Positions 1 to 11,600 of a stretch of DNA of 64,000 nt are shown piece after piece; within the stretch, counting starts at the first letter, position 1, and each line of letters starts with the position of its first letter. The stretch is taken from the NCBI RefSeq assembly GCF_015832195.1, contig NC_052032.1:7384618-7448617 (forward strand), read 5' to 3'. A program made the translations under genes and the position numbers. This DNA comes from Motacilla alba alba. Taxonomy: Eukaryota > Chordata > Aves > Passeriformes > Motacillidae. Under the pieces are notes generated by a model that had not been told where the DNA came from, made no database searches, and was given only the letters and a program-made list of their open reading frames with translations.

Positions 1-28
1 AGCCTGCCCATCACTGTCAAGAAACAAG
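1..28 (+). CDS. GTF3C5: GTF3C5 coding exon (partial, cut by window edge)
   Basis: Reads SLPITVKKQ plus the first base of a split Gly codon. The donor GT is at 29-30. The exon continues 5' of the window. Confidence 0.93.
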
Positions 29-2531
29 GTATGCTGGGCCAGGAGGGCTGCCAGGCTCTTCTGCTTCTCTTTTTGCCTCATCCTAGTCACAGGTGGTGAA
101 GCTGAGTTCCTGTATTCTAGCTGAGCCAAAACTGGAGTCTGTGTTCTGGTTATAATATTGCCGCTGTTAAGCCAGAGAAAAATTTGCTGGGAAGTGTTGT
201 GGGAGTTTGGCTGAGCCCACAATATCTGTTAGCAGGCAGGAGGGAGTTGTGCAAGCCACACTGGGAATTCAGAATTGACTGAGGTGCAGAGAATGGGGGA
301 GTTCCCTTTTCTGTGTCAAAGGAGAGTAGAAAAGGTTAAAATTATGAACAAATGGGCTCTGGAAAAAGCTGCCCAAGTCAGCACTTTTCCTGGGACTGTC
401 CAGTAACATCTCTGAAGAACGAGCAAAGCACATGCTCTGTTGCTGCTTGGTCTGGTTTTGTTGAATCAACAGAGAGAAGTGACAGTCCAATATGAAAGAT
501 GTCCCTTACCAGGACTCTTTGTTTTCCTTCCAGGAAGTCACACAGTCAGTGTCCATGACCTGAAACAGGGGCTGGGTTCAGCTGGTACATCTGGGGCAAA
601 AAAGCCCCCCTCCAGCAGGTATAAGCTCAAGGTAAGCATGACTTTCTGTACCAAAATCTTGAAACATCTCAGTGAAATAGGGATGATCCCTGGCTTATCA
701 GTCATCAAGGGATCAGCTGTGAGTGAGCTGATGTGCTCAGGTTTGCCTAGGAAGCTCCCAGTTGGATATGGCACTGTAGAACACCACCTGAGTGTATTTT
801 GTTATATGCTGCAAAGTGGGATTGGTGCTTTCCACCCTCATCTTAGATGTAAGGAGTATTTTGCTTCAATTGATAAAATTGGAAGTTCATGGGCAGTGAA
901 GTGCAAAAAAATCACCATGTCTTTACGAGGTCATGCTGCAAAATCCAGCAGGGTGGAATAAATAAATAAATGAGTCATACTATTCCTTTTTTGCTAGAAT
1001 GAAGCCCGTGATGCACTGCTAGGCAGTGACAGGCTGCAGACAGAGCTGCAGGCTGGAGAGGTGAAGTGTGTTCTCTGCACAGCAGTGCTGGTGTCACTGT
1101 GGCTGCAGGGACATTTTGGGGCAGTCCTCATTCAGCTTTATCTTCTGCCACATACAGATCTATGTTTCTCTTGGAAGTACCATGTTCTTGAATCAGCCCA
1201 TTGGCAGTGCTTTTGCCATGTTACACCATAAAATGCCCATGAATCCTTTCCTTCTTTCCTCCTCTTAGGAATCCGTCTACATTTTCCGAGAAGGAGCCTT
1301 GCCCCCTTACCGCCAGATGTTCTACCAGCTCTGTGACTTAAATGTGGAAAGGTACTGCTCTCTGACAGCTGAGTCTTAGAGACAGATTTCAAAGCCTGTT
1401 GTTTATACCCTGTCCATTCACCCCTCTCCCTCTGAGCAGGAACATCCGAGGTGTTCAGTTGCTCAATAAAAACAGAAAAGTTTTTTCACACATTAACTTC
1501 CTTTCCCATCTGACAATTACCTGGATAACCAACTGTGCTCTTCCAGCTCAGTGAAGGGAAATGGAAGTACAGCAGTGTGTCTCATTTGAAACTCACACCT
1601 GAGTGCAGAAGATTAAGGTTTCCTTCCCTTTTGCTGCTCTTTAGCCTGCAGAAGATCATCCATCGGAATGACGGCACGGAGTCGGAATGCACGGAGCGGG
1701 ACGGGTGGTGCCTTGCCAAGACAAGTGATGACCTCAGGGACAGCATGTCCCTGATGATAAAGCAGATCATCAGATCCACCAGACCTGGTAAGGATGCTTT
1801 GAACATGAGGATGTTGTACTTGGCACTGAGGCAGAAGTGTTCCTGCATCCTCTGTAGCTCATTCCAGTGTGGGAGCTGAGGCTGCTGGCCTGCAGTGGGA
1901 ATGTGGGGTGGTGTTAGGGATGGCTGGGAGTTAAGGTTTTCTATTTCATCTTCCCAGTATCAAAAGCCCTTCAGCTTTTAAATGTCTTTTGCACAGTGAT
2001 AATCAAGATCTTAATTCTGACTGATATATCTGTTGGTGGCATTTTACTTTTTACTGATATTATTGATTGACCAAGAAGTGAGAAAATTATTTCTTCATGA
2101 TGCTGGGCCAAAGCAATAATATCCCAGTGAATTTGGCCAGAATGAGGCAGGAGAGGAGGCACAGCACTGCAGCTCTGCTGCTGTTCTGCTCTCCTTCCTG
2201 GACTGTGGAGATGGATTGCTCTGGGCTTGATCAGATTCTGTTAAGGTGTGCAATATTAGCTGTGCCCCTGAGGCTGCTGCCTGCCTCTCACACGTTCTGT
2301 GAACTCTACTGCAAATGCTCCCAGGTTGCACTGAGAGAGGCATCACAGTGTCTTTCTTTCTTCCCAATTTAAGCTCTTTTCTCAAATACAACAAGCAGTG
2401 AAGATGGCAAAGAGCAGCTGGCATACGAGTCTGGAGAGGATGAGGATGATGAAGAGGAGGAGGAAGAGGACTTCAAGCCTTCTGATGGGAGTGAAAATGA
2501 AATGGAGACAGAAATTCTGGACTACGTGTGA
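1..2531 (+). CDS. GTF3C5: GTF3C5 (TFIIIC subunit 5), 3' part: last five coding exons
   Basis: This is the C-terminal 169 residues of general transcription factor 3C polypeptide 5 (TFIIIC63), which helps TFIIIC bind the A-box of tRNA-type promoters in the nucleus and recruit TFIIIB and RNA polymerase III. The coding parts are 1-28, 534-631, 1269-1351, 1645-1787 and 2374-2531. All junctions are GT-AG and keep one frame. Diagnostic peptides are SLPITVKK, HDLKQGLG, YIFREGALPPYRQMFYQLCD, QKIIHRNDG and the end FKPSDGSENEMETEILDYV, all as I remember the human protein. The tail is highly acidic (a D/E run in the last exon) and somewhat shorter than my recollection of the human run. The gene enters from the left edge, so its start and most of its length (about 520 residues in human) lie outside. 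It converges on RALGDS, as in human 9q34. Confidence 0.97.
534..631 (+). CDS. GTF3C5: GTF3C5 coding exon
   Basis: The acceptor CAG ends at 533 after a pyrimidine tract, and the donor is GTAAGC at 632. Encodes 32 residues including HDLKQGLGSAGTSGAKK, a basic linker conserved with mammals. Confidence 0.95.
1269..1351 (+). CDS. GTF3C5: GTF3C5 coding exon
   Basis: The acceptor TTAG ends at 1268 and the donor GT is at 1352. Encodes ESVYIFREGALPPYRQMFYQ and on to LNVE, the best conserved stretch of the visible part. It ends with two bases of a Ser codon. Confidence 0.96.
1645..1787 (+). CDS. GTF3C5: GTF3C5 coding exon
   Basis: The acceptor TTTAG ends at 1644 and the donor is GTAAGG at 1788. Encodes LQKIIHRNDGTESECTERDG and on to IIRSTRP. 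Phases match both neighbouring exons. Confidence 0.96.
2374..2531 (+). CDS. GTF3C5: GTF3C5 last coding exon with stop
   Basis: The acceptor AAG ends at 2373 and the TGA stop is at 2529-2531. Encodes the acidic tail (ESGEDEDDEEEEEEDFKPSD) and the terminal ILDYV. Confidence 0.96.
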
Positions 2532-3015
2532 ACTCAGTGAGCGGTGTGGCTTCTGTGGACAGAACTCTCTCTGCTCTTGCTCCTTGAGAGCCAAGGGTTC
2601 AGCATCAGGATCTGGGAAAGCAGAGCTTGTACTAAGCTGATGATGTTCTCTCTGCACTGACTGCTGGTGGGCAGCATTCTGGATGTTTGGGAGCCACTGC
2701 CTGCGTTTTCAGAATTGCTGGCTGAGAAACCCTCCAGCAAGCTCAAGAAACTCCCAAGAGTGAGCCCAGAATCCAAACCAGCTGGTAACACACCAGAATA
2801 TGGGAGAAGCTGCATTCCCAGATCTCTCCATGTGTGGGAGTGCACTCTCTCCATGTGGAAAATAGAAATGGTGCCTGAGGAGATGCTGGGAGAAGCTGGA
2901 GTCCCCAAGGCAGGGTCTGCCCTTCTTCTTGTCCAGAGGGAATGAAAATACTGAGCCATGCCTTCAGCACTGAGCCTTGCTGGTCATCTTGGAAATAAAG
3001 CCAGCAGGAAAATAC
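2532..3015 (+). other. GTF3C5: GTF3C5 3' UTR
   Basis: Non-coding sequence from the TGA to the expected cleavage site, about 15-20 bases past the AATAAA at 2994-2999. The 3' end is inferred from the signal alone. Confidence 0.7.
2994..2999 (+). promoter_or_regulatory. GTF3C5: poly(A) signal AATAAA, GTF3C5
   Basis: First canonical hexamer downstream of the GTF3C5 stop on the + strand. Confidence 0.7.
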
Positions 3016-3604
3016 ACTTTCTGGCAGTGAATAATTCCCTTCATGGGGTGCAGTGTTTGTTGTCCTCATTACCTGATGAACTTCTCAGGTCTGTTTTGAC
3101 TTCCCCAGCTAGCAGGTCCCAAGGACTGAAGGCAGCTGGCAGAGCTTCAGGTGCACAGAAGTTGGCCACTGCCAGCTGCATTGCTCCCACCAAAAGAAAG
3201 CCCCAAAAATTAAAGAGCTACTGCCGTTTTCTAGATCTTAGGCATTCCCCAGCACACCTGAAAGCCAAGCTTTCTTTTTTAAAAGGATTTAAGACCTTCT
3301 CTTCAGGTCTCTCTTCAGGACCCCCTACAGGTGGGGCTGTTGCTTTTAAAGCTGTTACTTGTAACAGAAGTAGTAAACCCAACAAATTATAAGCAGAAAT
3401 GCAACAGTTTCAATTCACGGGTTCAAAGGAATGAGGTTCATTTCAAAATTGAGCCAAACTCCTGTTTTTCAAAACAAAGTTCAACCCACCAGAGTGAACA
3501 CAAAGTAAGAACTCTCCCACAGTCAGGCCTATCCCTCGTTCTCCAGGAAGGTGCTGGCATTTTGGGGAAGGAGGACAAGACAAGCCCTGCCTTGGGGCAG
3601 AGAC
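3016..3604. other. Convergent intergenic interval GTF3C5/RALGDS
   Basis: About 0.6 kb between the inferred 3' ends of the two genes. I see no exon, repeat element or RNA gene. The mammalian neighbour CEL, a multi-exon lipase gene, could not fit here. Confidence 0.7.
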
Positions 3605-5456
3605 GTTTGAGCATCAGTATTTTATTGCAAAGACTAATTACATTGCTGTGTACAAGTCACACCGGGCAGTGTGCTCCTTCATTGAAGTGGTACAAAATAC
3701 ATACGGTACAGCCCGTCCCCCCGGTGGCACCGGCGGGAGGGGAGGGGACAGTCCCAGGGTGGGCAGGCACGGAGCAGAGGGAACACCCTTCCCAGGGGTG
3801 CTGGTGCCCAGGGAAGAGGGGCTTTGGGCAGGGGGGAGGCAGGAGGCTGCCCCTGCGTCAGGGAGCCAGCAGCTCCCATCATGTGCATCATGGGCAGCAC
3901 TGCCCGAGGGGCCATGGGGCTGGAGGAGCTCTGTGCCAGCCACACTCACACCCAAGCAGCCTCTTCCTCACCAGCCCCAGCCCCTGGAGGGTGGTCCCTG
4001 TCCCGGAGCAGGGGAAGGCACCACAACCACCTGGGAACGCTGGCGGATTGGGAACGGAAAAGATCTGCTGGAATGGCGCACTTAAAAAACAGAGCTGGAG
4101 CCAGGAGCAACAGAAGGTCCCCCTTTGGTTAGTGTTTCCTACAATGATTAAAACAAGCATCTCTGCCCCTGCTTGAGCAATTAGTGGTAGAGAATTTGGG
4201 AGGGGAGGCTGGCAGGGTCTGCACCCCGTGAGCACAGCACAGCAATGCTGCTGCTGCTGCCAGCATCCCTCCCAGCAGCCTTAAATACCAGAGGGGGCAC
4301 AGGACAGGGACTGGGCTGCAGGGCAGGGGGAGGCTGGATTAGTAAAATGTACAAGTTTGCCTCTTCTATTTACAACCAATAAATACTGGAAAAAAAAATC
4401 AGTAAACTTTTTTGTTTTATACAAAAAAAAAAAAAAAAAAGTCTCATTGCTTCTTCTCCCGTGGTCAGTGTTTGAAAAAGTCCGGTTAAAGCCCAAGGTG
4501 AGTGGCACTTTCTGTGGGTCAGGCAGTGGCAGCTGGGGCACCTGGAGCACTCTGAGCTCTCTGGCCCCTCCCGTGCCCACACAGACCCAAAGTCTCTATT
4601 TACACAGTTTCACACAGAACTTTGCTCTCCTCCTCCTCAGGCTGGCAGCGCTGGGGGCACGGCCCGAAGCTCCCCCTCGGCAGAAGAGACACTGGCATTT
4701 GATCTTTGGTGCAAGTTTGAACTGGCCCAGTCCAGCTGGAGGATGGGCTGGATCGGGAGACGAGCGAGACCATGCAGGCTTCCAGCTGAGGAGAGCACGA
4801 GGCACCCACTCCATCGTGGCACAGCCACAGGCTCCTCCACGGGGCTCAGCACTGGTGCAGGGCTGCATCCTTCCAGCTCACCTCCCAGCCCAGGGCATCC
4901 GTGGCTTCTCCCAAGGGATGGACAGGCAGAGCAGCGTGGTGGTGGCAACGCCAGTGATCCCAAGGAGGACAGACGTGGAGGTAACGCTGGGAAAGCTGGG
5001 AAGGAGGCTTGGCAGCTCCTTCCAGGGTGATGGTGGCTCCTGCTCTGCTCTGTCACACAGCCCCTCTGCAAGTCGCTGCTCCTCGGCTCGCTCAGACACA
5101 AGGCACCTACGGCAGAGGCGGGCTCCAGCTCTGGGCTGGCCGGGCTGGCCGAGTGTCGCACCGTGGAAGGTTAAAAAAAACAAAACAAAACAAAAAATAG
5201 ACAAATCCCCCCCCACTGCTGCCTTCTTGTGTAGAAAAAAAGACCTGATTGGAACGGGGGCTTGTGCAGAGAGAGGCAGAGGCCGACACCAGGTGCCCAA
5301 CTCTCGGCTCTGGGTGCGGAAGGGAGGTGCACGGCCGTCACCCGTGGGTGAGGGTCACTCCTCTGCCCTGCAGGGTGGCACAAGGAGAGGCCACAGCCAA
5401 GCCCGGAGCAGCTGCCCCCAAGGCCCCGTCGGTGATGGGTGGCAGTGGGGCTGAGG
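3605..5456 (-). other. RALGDS: RALGDS 3' UTR
   Basis: About 1.85 kb from the TAG stop down to a cleavage site inferred from the minus-strand AATAAA at 3621-3626. It contains an 18-base A-run on the + strand near 4423-4440 (a U-run in the transcript). The open frames seen across it on both strands have no family resemblance and are taken as chance. Confidence 0.7.
3621..3626 (-). promoter_or_regulatory. RALGDS: poly(A) signal AATAAA, RALGDS
   Basis: TTTATT on the + strand gives AATAAA on the sense strand of RALGDS, about 1.8 kb past the stop codon. Confidence 0.65.
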
Positions 5457-5632
5457 CTAGAAGATGCCCTTGGCGATCTTCAGGCCTTTCTGCTTCATCC
5501 TGGGCAGGGTGGAGCTGGAGCCGTGCTTGATCTTCACCCCCTTGGAGAAGCCCCGCTTCTTGAGCACAAAGTCATAGTTGGCAGCGGAGTTCATGGCGTA
5601 GAAGACGTTGGCGTTGTCGGGGATCTTCAGCT
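5457..5632 (-). CDS. RALGDS: RALGDS last coding exon (RA domain end, stop)
   Basis: Residues 754-811: [20 protein letters not shown] and on to KIAKGIF. The TAG stop is the complement of 5457-5459. The acceptor AG is the complement of 5633-5634. Confidence 0.97.
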
Positions 5633-8600
5633 CTGGAAGCGAACAAGGACGAGGGTCAGTCAGGTGCCCTTTCCTTGAAAAGGGACCAGAGTGGGGCTAA
5701 GGTTTGTCCCCAGGTGCTGGGACGCCTCTTGTCACCGCTCATCCCAGCTCAGCCCGGTGCTGCCCAGGCTGCAGGGCCCCAGGAAAGCCCCCACACCCCA
5801 GCACACACACACACCTCTCTCCTCCGAGATGATCTGGACCAGCTCATAGTCTTCAGGCCGGTCCCCATCCAGGTTGTGTTTGGCCATGGCCTTGCGAATG
5901 ACCACAGGGGTCTTGTCCTGGCTCGTCACCTGTGAGCACAGAGCACCGTGAGCTCAGAACACTGCTACAGCCTCCTGCTCCTCCAAAGCGTGCCATGCCC
6001 ATATCCAAGCAGGACAAGCCACCCACCCCTCCCTGGGGAGGTCACTAACCAGGATGCTCTTGTACATGTTGCCGTTGTCCACAGCCAGGCTGACTCGGAT
6101 GATGCAACAGTCATCGACCTGCTGGTTGTAGAGGGGCAGCGAGAGTGAGGAGTAGCTGGAGATGCCGGAGACCGAGCGCTTGTGTGTGCGGGAGGCCGTC
6201 ACCGGCGTGGAGGAGACGGAGGAGGAGGAGGCACTGCTGGAGCCTGAGCCGATGCCTGACGTGTCCAGGGAAGAGAGGGAGGTGGATTCCCAGAACTGGA
6301 GGGCAGGGAGGAGAGGGGATGCGGAGGACACAGTGGGTTTAGCTTCTCCATCGGCCACAGACGGGGCGTACCAGCGCTGGGGGAGGGAGGCCAGAGGGAT
6401 CTCACTGACCTGTGACAACGGGGGACCGACACAACTACAGCCACCGGAGGCACGAGAGCCTTGCCGTGCTGCCAGAGCAGCCCCCGGGCCCCCCACCCGC
6501 TCCCCCCAGCCCCAGCGCCAGGGCGGAGGTGGGACAGTCCCCACACGATGGCCACAGCGGCCCTGCGACCCCTGGACCCTGTGAGCTGCCACGTACCTTC
6601 TTCTCCTGGCAGTCGGGGGACTCGGGGATGAAGCTGATGTTGATCTCCTCCACGTCAGAGCTGCTGGAGCCGGCAGAGGTGACACTCACTGAGTCAGTGG
6701 CGTCCCCACTGCACAGGTACTGCCCACACTTGAGCTGGTCGAAGGATTTCGAGTGGGAGCTGCCGCTGGCACAGGGCTCCGTGCTTGGTGGCTGCCGGCT
6801 GCCAGGAGAGAGGTGGGGCAGGTGAGAAGGGGGCAGGGTGAGGGTGCATTTGGCTGGCAGGACAGCAGGCGGGCCCGCCTGGTCCCCTGCAATGTCCAGC
6901 CAGAGATGCCCCACGCTAGCCCCCACCTCCCGCCGGGGACTCACTCGCTCCATCTCTTGATGATGCCCGTGTTTTTCTTGGCCTTCAACGTGTTGCTGGC
7001 TGACTCTGACAGTGGCTCAATCTCACACGACAGCCCATAGCTGGGAGGGGAGAAAGGAGGGTTTGAGCTCCCTGTGCTGCCACCAAGTGTGAGGCAGGCA
7101 GAGCGGAGAGGGGAGCAGGGGGCAGCTGCTGCTGTCAGAGGAGATGAGTGGTGGGACCTCCCGAGGCACCAGCAGAGCCCAGACCCCTCTCACTCACCTC
7201 TCGGCCTCGCTGAGCCGCTCCAGGCTGTGGAACCACTCCACGAACTGGTCCTCCTGTGTGAAGCTGTAGTTGTTGCAGGCTGACTGGAGCAGCTTGATCT
7301 GAGCGATCACTTCAAACTCCTGCAGCAAATGGAAGCCATGAGAACAGAATCCCCTCCCCAAAACTGAAGAACACAAAGGAAAAAAAGGAGAGGGATCAAG
7401 CCCAAAGTGACTGGCACAGCCTGGGATTGCACCAGGTTAGCCCTGCAGTGCAGGGCAAAGCTCTCACCTTCCTTCTCTTCTCAAAGTTGATCAGCCCACC
7501 CTGGAAAAGAAAAGAAAGAGATGAAGGTCAGGATGGAGCAGGCAGAAGAATATTGCTCCCTCCCCCGTCTCTCTCTGTCTTGCTGCCACTGCAGTGTGAG
7601 TAACCCTGCTGAGAAAAACTAGCCCATCTCCTTGGGACAGAGGTGGATGGGCAGTGTTGGGTATGGGATGTGGGATACAGGATGTGCAGTGTGGGATACA
7701 GGATGTAGTGTGGGACACAGGACACGGGGGGGACCAGCCTTCCTTTTATCAGCCCAGGCTCTGGGAGGAAGGGGAGGACAGGGAGGAGGTACACACATCC
7801 AGGAAATCCTTCATGGCCGTGTCCAGCATCACCAGGTCCGTGAGGAAGGTGCCAAGGTAGGGAATGGTGCCTTGCATCACGCCCTGTGGGGACAGAAGGG
7901 AGAGTGGGGTCAGCAGAGCTGGGACCAGCCTGGGCAGCTGCTGGGGACGGGGCACAGGGACAGCCCTGCCAGACTCACCATCTCCCGCTGCTGCTGCTGC
8001 CGCTTCTGAGCCCTCTTCGGGTTGATCTCCAAGGTGGCAAATTTGGATGTGCCCTCCTGGATGGTGGGGAGAGGTGGGATCAGCACAGGTGGGAAATGGC
8101 ACTAATACCTATTAGCTAAAATTCACACCCATTTTCATTTATATAATTTATCATTATCATTTATATCACTGTCATTGTAGGAAAGAGGAAGGAATCAAAG
8201 CTTTTTTCATGGTTCACAGAGAGGAGAGCCTTAGCGGATAGGAATTGCTGCTCTCACTTCTGTATAAATGCCTCCCTAATGGGATGTTTTGTTCCCTTTT
8301 GCATTTTGTTTCCTCTCAGTCCCTAAACCAGAGCTAGGCTGGGATCTGTGGAGAAGTTCCACGTGGAATACAGGACGTGGAACTGTCCTGTATTCTGCAG
8401 CCTTTCACCAACTGCACCACCTCACCTGGAATCAAGGGGACTTTGCACCGGACTGTTAACATGCAGCTGCCTCTGGGGACAAGCTGTTCTGGATCCCATC
8501 CCAGGGCTTATCTGCTCCCTGAATTGATTTGCCAGCTGCAAGTAGTAAGTTTTGGGTGGAGAAACAGAAATTCCAGCCTTGGTCTGAAACCTTTGCCTGC

Positions 8601-11600
8601 TCCCCAGACTCAACACACCCTTCCTGCACCCATGCCTGCCACTCCAGCAGCTCTGCCAGGGCTTCATCCCTGTGGCTGGAACTGCATGGAAACCTGAGCT
8701 GCCTGCCAGGAACAGGGCAGTGTGGGTCCTCCTTCCCCCTACCTTGATGAGAAGCTCCCGGCTCAGCGAGTGGTTGTTCTCGTCCGAGAAGATCTCTGAG
8801 AGCTCGTGGAATGTGCGGAAGCTCTCCCTGCGCAGGGGGAACAAGGGGAAAAGTCAGCAATGCTGCCACGGTGGGGTTTCCTCCTTGGGCTCTCTTCTGC
8901 TACCCGAATAACCCCAGTTATGCTCAGTTCCAGCTGGGCCTTGCTGTTTGGGAGCTATTGAGAACTATTTGGGAGCTATTCCAAGGTGTTTCACACGGAA
9001 GGGTGAGGGGCTTTTATTTCCTCGCCCTCCTGAGGTCCCTGACACCTCACACTGGTCTCTGGGTTTTGGGCACACTCCAGGAGGCAATGCTGGAGCTGAG
9101 GTGATCCCATCAACACACTCAAGTGCCGCAGCATATTCTTCCCCTTGGAAGCAGCCCTGCAGGAGCTCCTTACCTCAGGACCTCGTCCCAGGTCTTCTTC
9201 AGCCGGTGCACGGCGTTGCACTGCAGGGCCGAGAGGATGGCTCGGAGGGAGGAGAAGTTCTTCAGGATGCGGCACTCCTGAGGGCAGGCAAGGACATAAC
9301 AGGATTGGGGTTAAAAAAAGCTGCAGGGTCTGCTGGTATTCCAGCAGGGCAAAAGCTCGTTGCTTGGGTGGAGGTGGCAGGGGAGCTGTCCTACCCGAGC
9401 CACTTCGATCCACCGCTCCACCACCTTGGCCCTCTGCTGTGGCTTCAGGGACCTGTCCCCGAGACAAGTGGCAATGACACAGTTGGCCACACTGTTGAAC
9501 TGGGAGACTGTGGCACGGATGGTGGGGGCCAGGTGCTCTTTGCCCTTCTTGTCCCTCTGGGACCAGATACAGCCCAGGCAGTGGTAAGGCACCACTTTCT
9601 TGAACAGCTCCTGGAAGATAAAGGGATGGAGAAGGGTTTCTTGGTGTTCTCTGGGGAGAGAACAGGCAAGAAGGAAAAGGGATGGGAAGAGCCAGGCCTG
9701 TGCCCAGAGCACCACTGAACCAGCTGGTGGGTGACTACTCACAGCATCCATCAGTGTGAACTGTTCTGCCACCATCTCTGGGGAGAAGGAGAGGAAATCT
9801 GGCTTCCCATCGCTGACCCCGTTCTCTTCCACCAGCTGGAAGGTGCAGCTGCTGTGGTCCACGGCTGCAGGAGACAAGGGTGAGGCTGAGCACTGCAGTG
9901 CCCACACCAACTCACACCAACCCCCTGCCCACCCACACCCCACCTCCCGGGCTCTTCATCCCATCTGGCTTCACACCTCCAGCAACAAGGCTCAGCTAAA
10001 AGGATAGTCATTTTAAACCTGGGTGCAAGTGTCTACAGAGGATTAAAGGCAGATTAGCTAATCCACTTAAAAATCCCACTCTTGCTGCAGTTGGATTGGC
10101 TTCCCAGTGAACCCCCACCTAGAGTTCACAGGTGTCCAGCCACGCGGCTCAAGTTTTGGAGACCCTCGATGCCAACCAGCAGCATTCCCTCCACCTACAG
10201 CCCCAAATGAGCCCTACAAGCCGGGGGAGCACCCCACCTTCTGCCTCGGCCTCGCTCTGCTCCTGCTGCTGGAACTGGGCCAGCAGGATGCGGGCTCGGC
10301 GCTCCAGGTCGGAGCCGGGGATGTTGTGGCGCACGTAGGAGATGAGCTGCTTGAGGCAGGCAAAGTCGGGGGGCTTGCGGAAATCCTCCGAGTACTGGTC
10401 CAGCCAGGCCCCCAGGATGGAGGAGATGGTGCTGCAGGAAAGGGGGGAAACACAGGCAAAGAGAATCAGGTGCCAGGAGAAACCTGTGTGCACCCCCACG
10501 AGCCCAGGAGCAGCGCTGGGATGACACATCCCTCCCAAAGAGCTGCCAGCAGAGCCACCACAGCACGGGCAGACTTACTTCTTCAGCTCCATCCTCTCGT
10601 CCACAGCGTGCCTGGCGTGGTCCCCATTCGCCTGCACGTGGAGTTTGCCATACCTGGTGGGGCAGAGGGGAGGCAGTGAGCACCCTGCACTCAGCTGCCT
10701 CTCACAGCAGCCTCTTTCCCTCCACATCATCCCCAGCTCTGCCAAGGGGTCAGGATGAGCCTGCTATGCCGTGTCCTGCTCTCCTCCCTCTGCCACAACC
10801 TCCCCATTACAGGAAGGGAAGCAGGCAGCACTGGCCACCTCACTGGAGGAGCTCCAGCTTTCCAAAAAGTTGTGTCCACCCTGCCCTGTCCCAAAACCCT
10901 CACACTGATGGAGCTGGGAGAAGCCACCAAACCCCCAAGGCATTGCAGCAGGAGATGTTGGGGCTTTCCTGGCCACCCCCAGCTGTGTTTTGTGGCTCAG
11001 GGCAGCCTCACCTGTTCAGCAGCAGGTCCAGCACTTGCTTGGTGGTGGCGAAGGCCCGGTAGGTGCACAGGAAGATGGTGACATAGGTGGAGTCATTGCC
11101 CTTGAAGGCTGAGACCAGGTACTCCACCAGCTTCTCCAAGGTCCCGGCTTTTATCGTCCGCACCTTGCACGTCTCGTAGAGGTTTAAGGCTGACTCATTC
11201 TCAAACTGCCAGGACAGGAGCACAAGTCAGCGGGCTGGGTGAACACGGACACCACCAAGTGCAAAGTGCTCCCAGCAGCTTCACAAGGTCAGGTCTAGGC
11301 TGGGATCCCCACAGTGCCTGAGGCTCTCCTGACTGGGAAAGGAACCTGAGTCTCCTCAGACAGCAAACACCAGCAACCCAGCTGAGAAGAACCTGGGCAC
11401 TTGGGAAACCCCAGGAAAGGCCTTAGGGTTGCCAAAATCTAGATACAAATCGGAGTCGCCCTATTTTTCAAAACAGGGCTGCAGATTGTTTCACCCGTAC
11501 CCCTTCCCACGCAGCAGAGGGCAACAGGTGCTCCCACTCCCTGCTCCCAAACCAACACATGATTGCCATGGCAGGGAAACCTCTGAATCCTCCTCTGTGG

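Noticed and set aside
4357..5454. 365-codon plus-strand frame antisense to the RALGDS 3' UTR
   Set aside because: Starts in low-complexity A-rich sequence, no family resemblance. It lies opposite a well-supported UTR.
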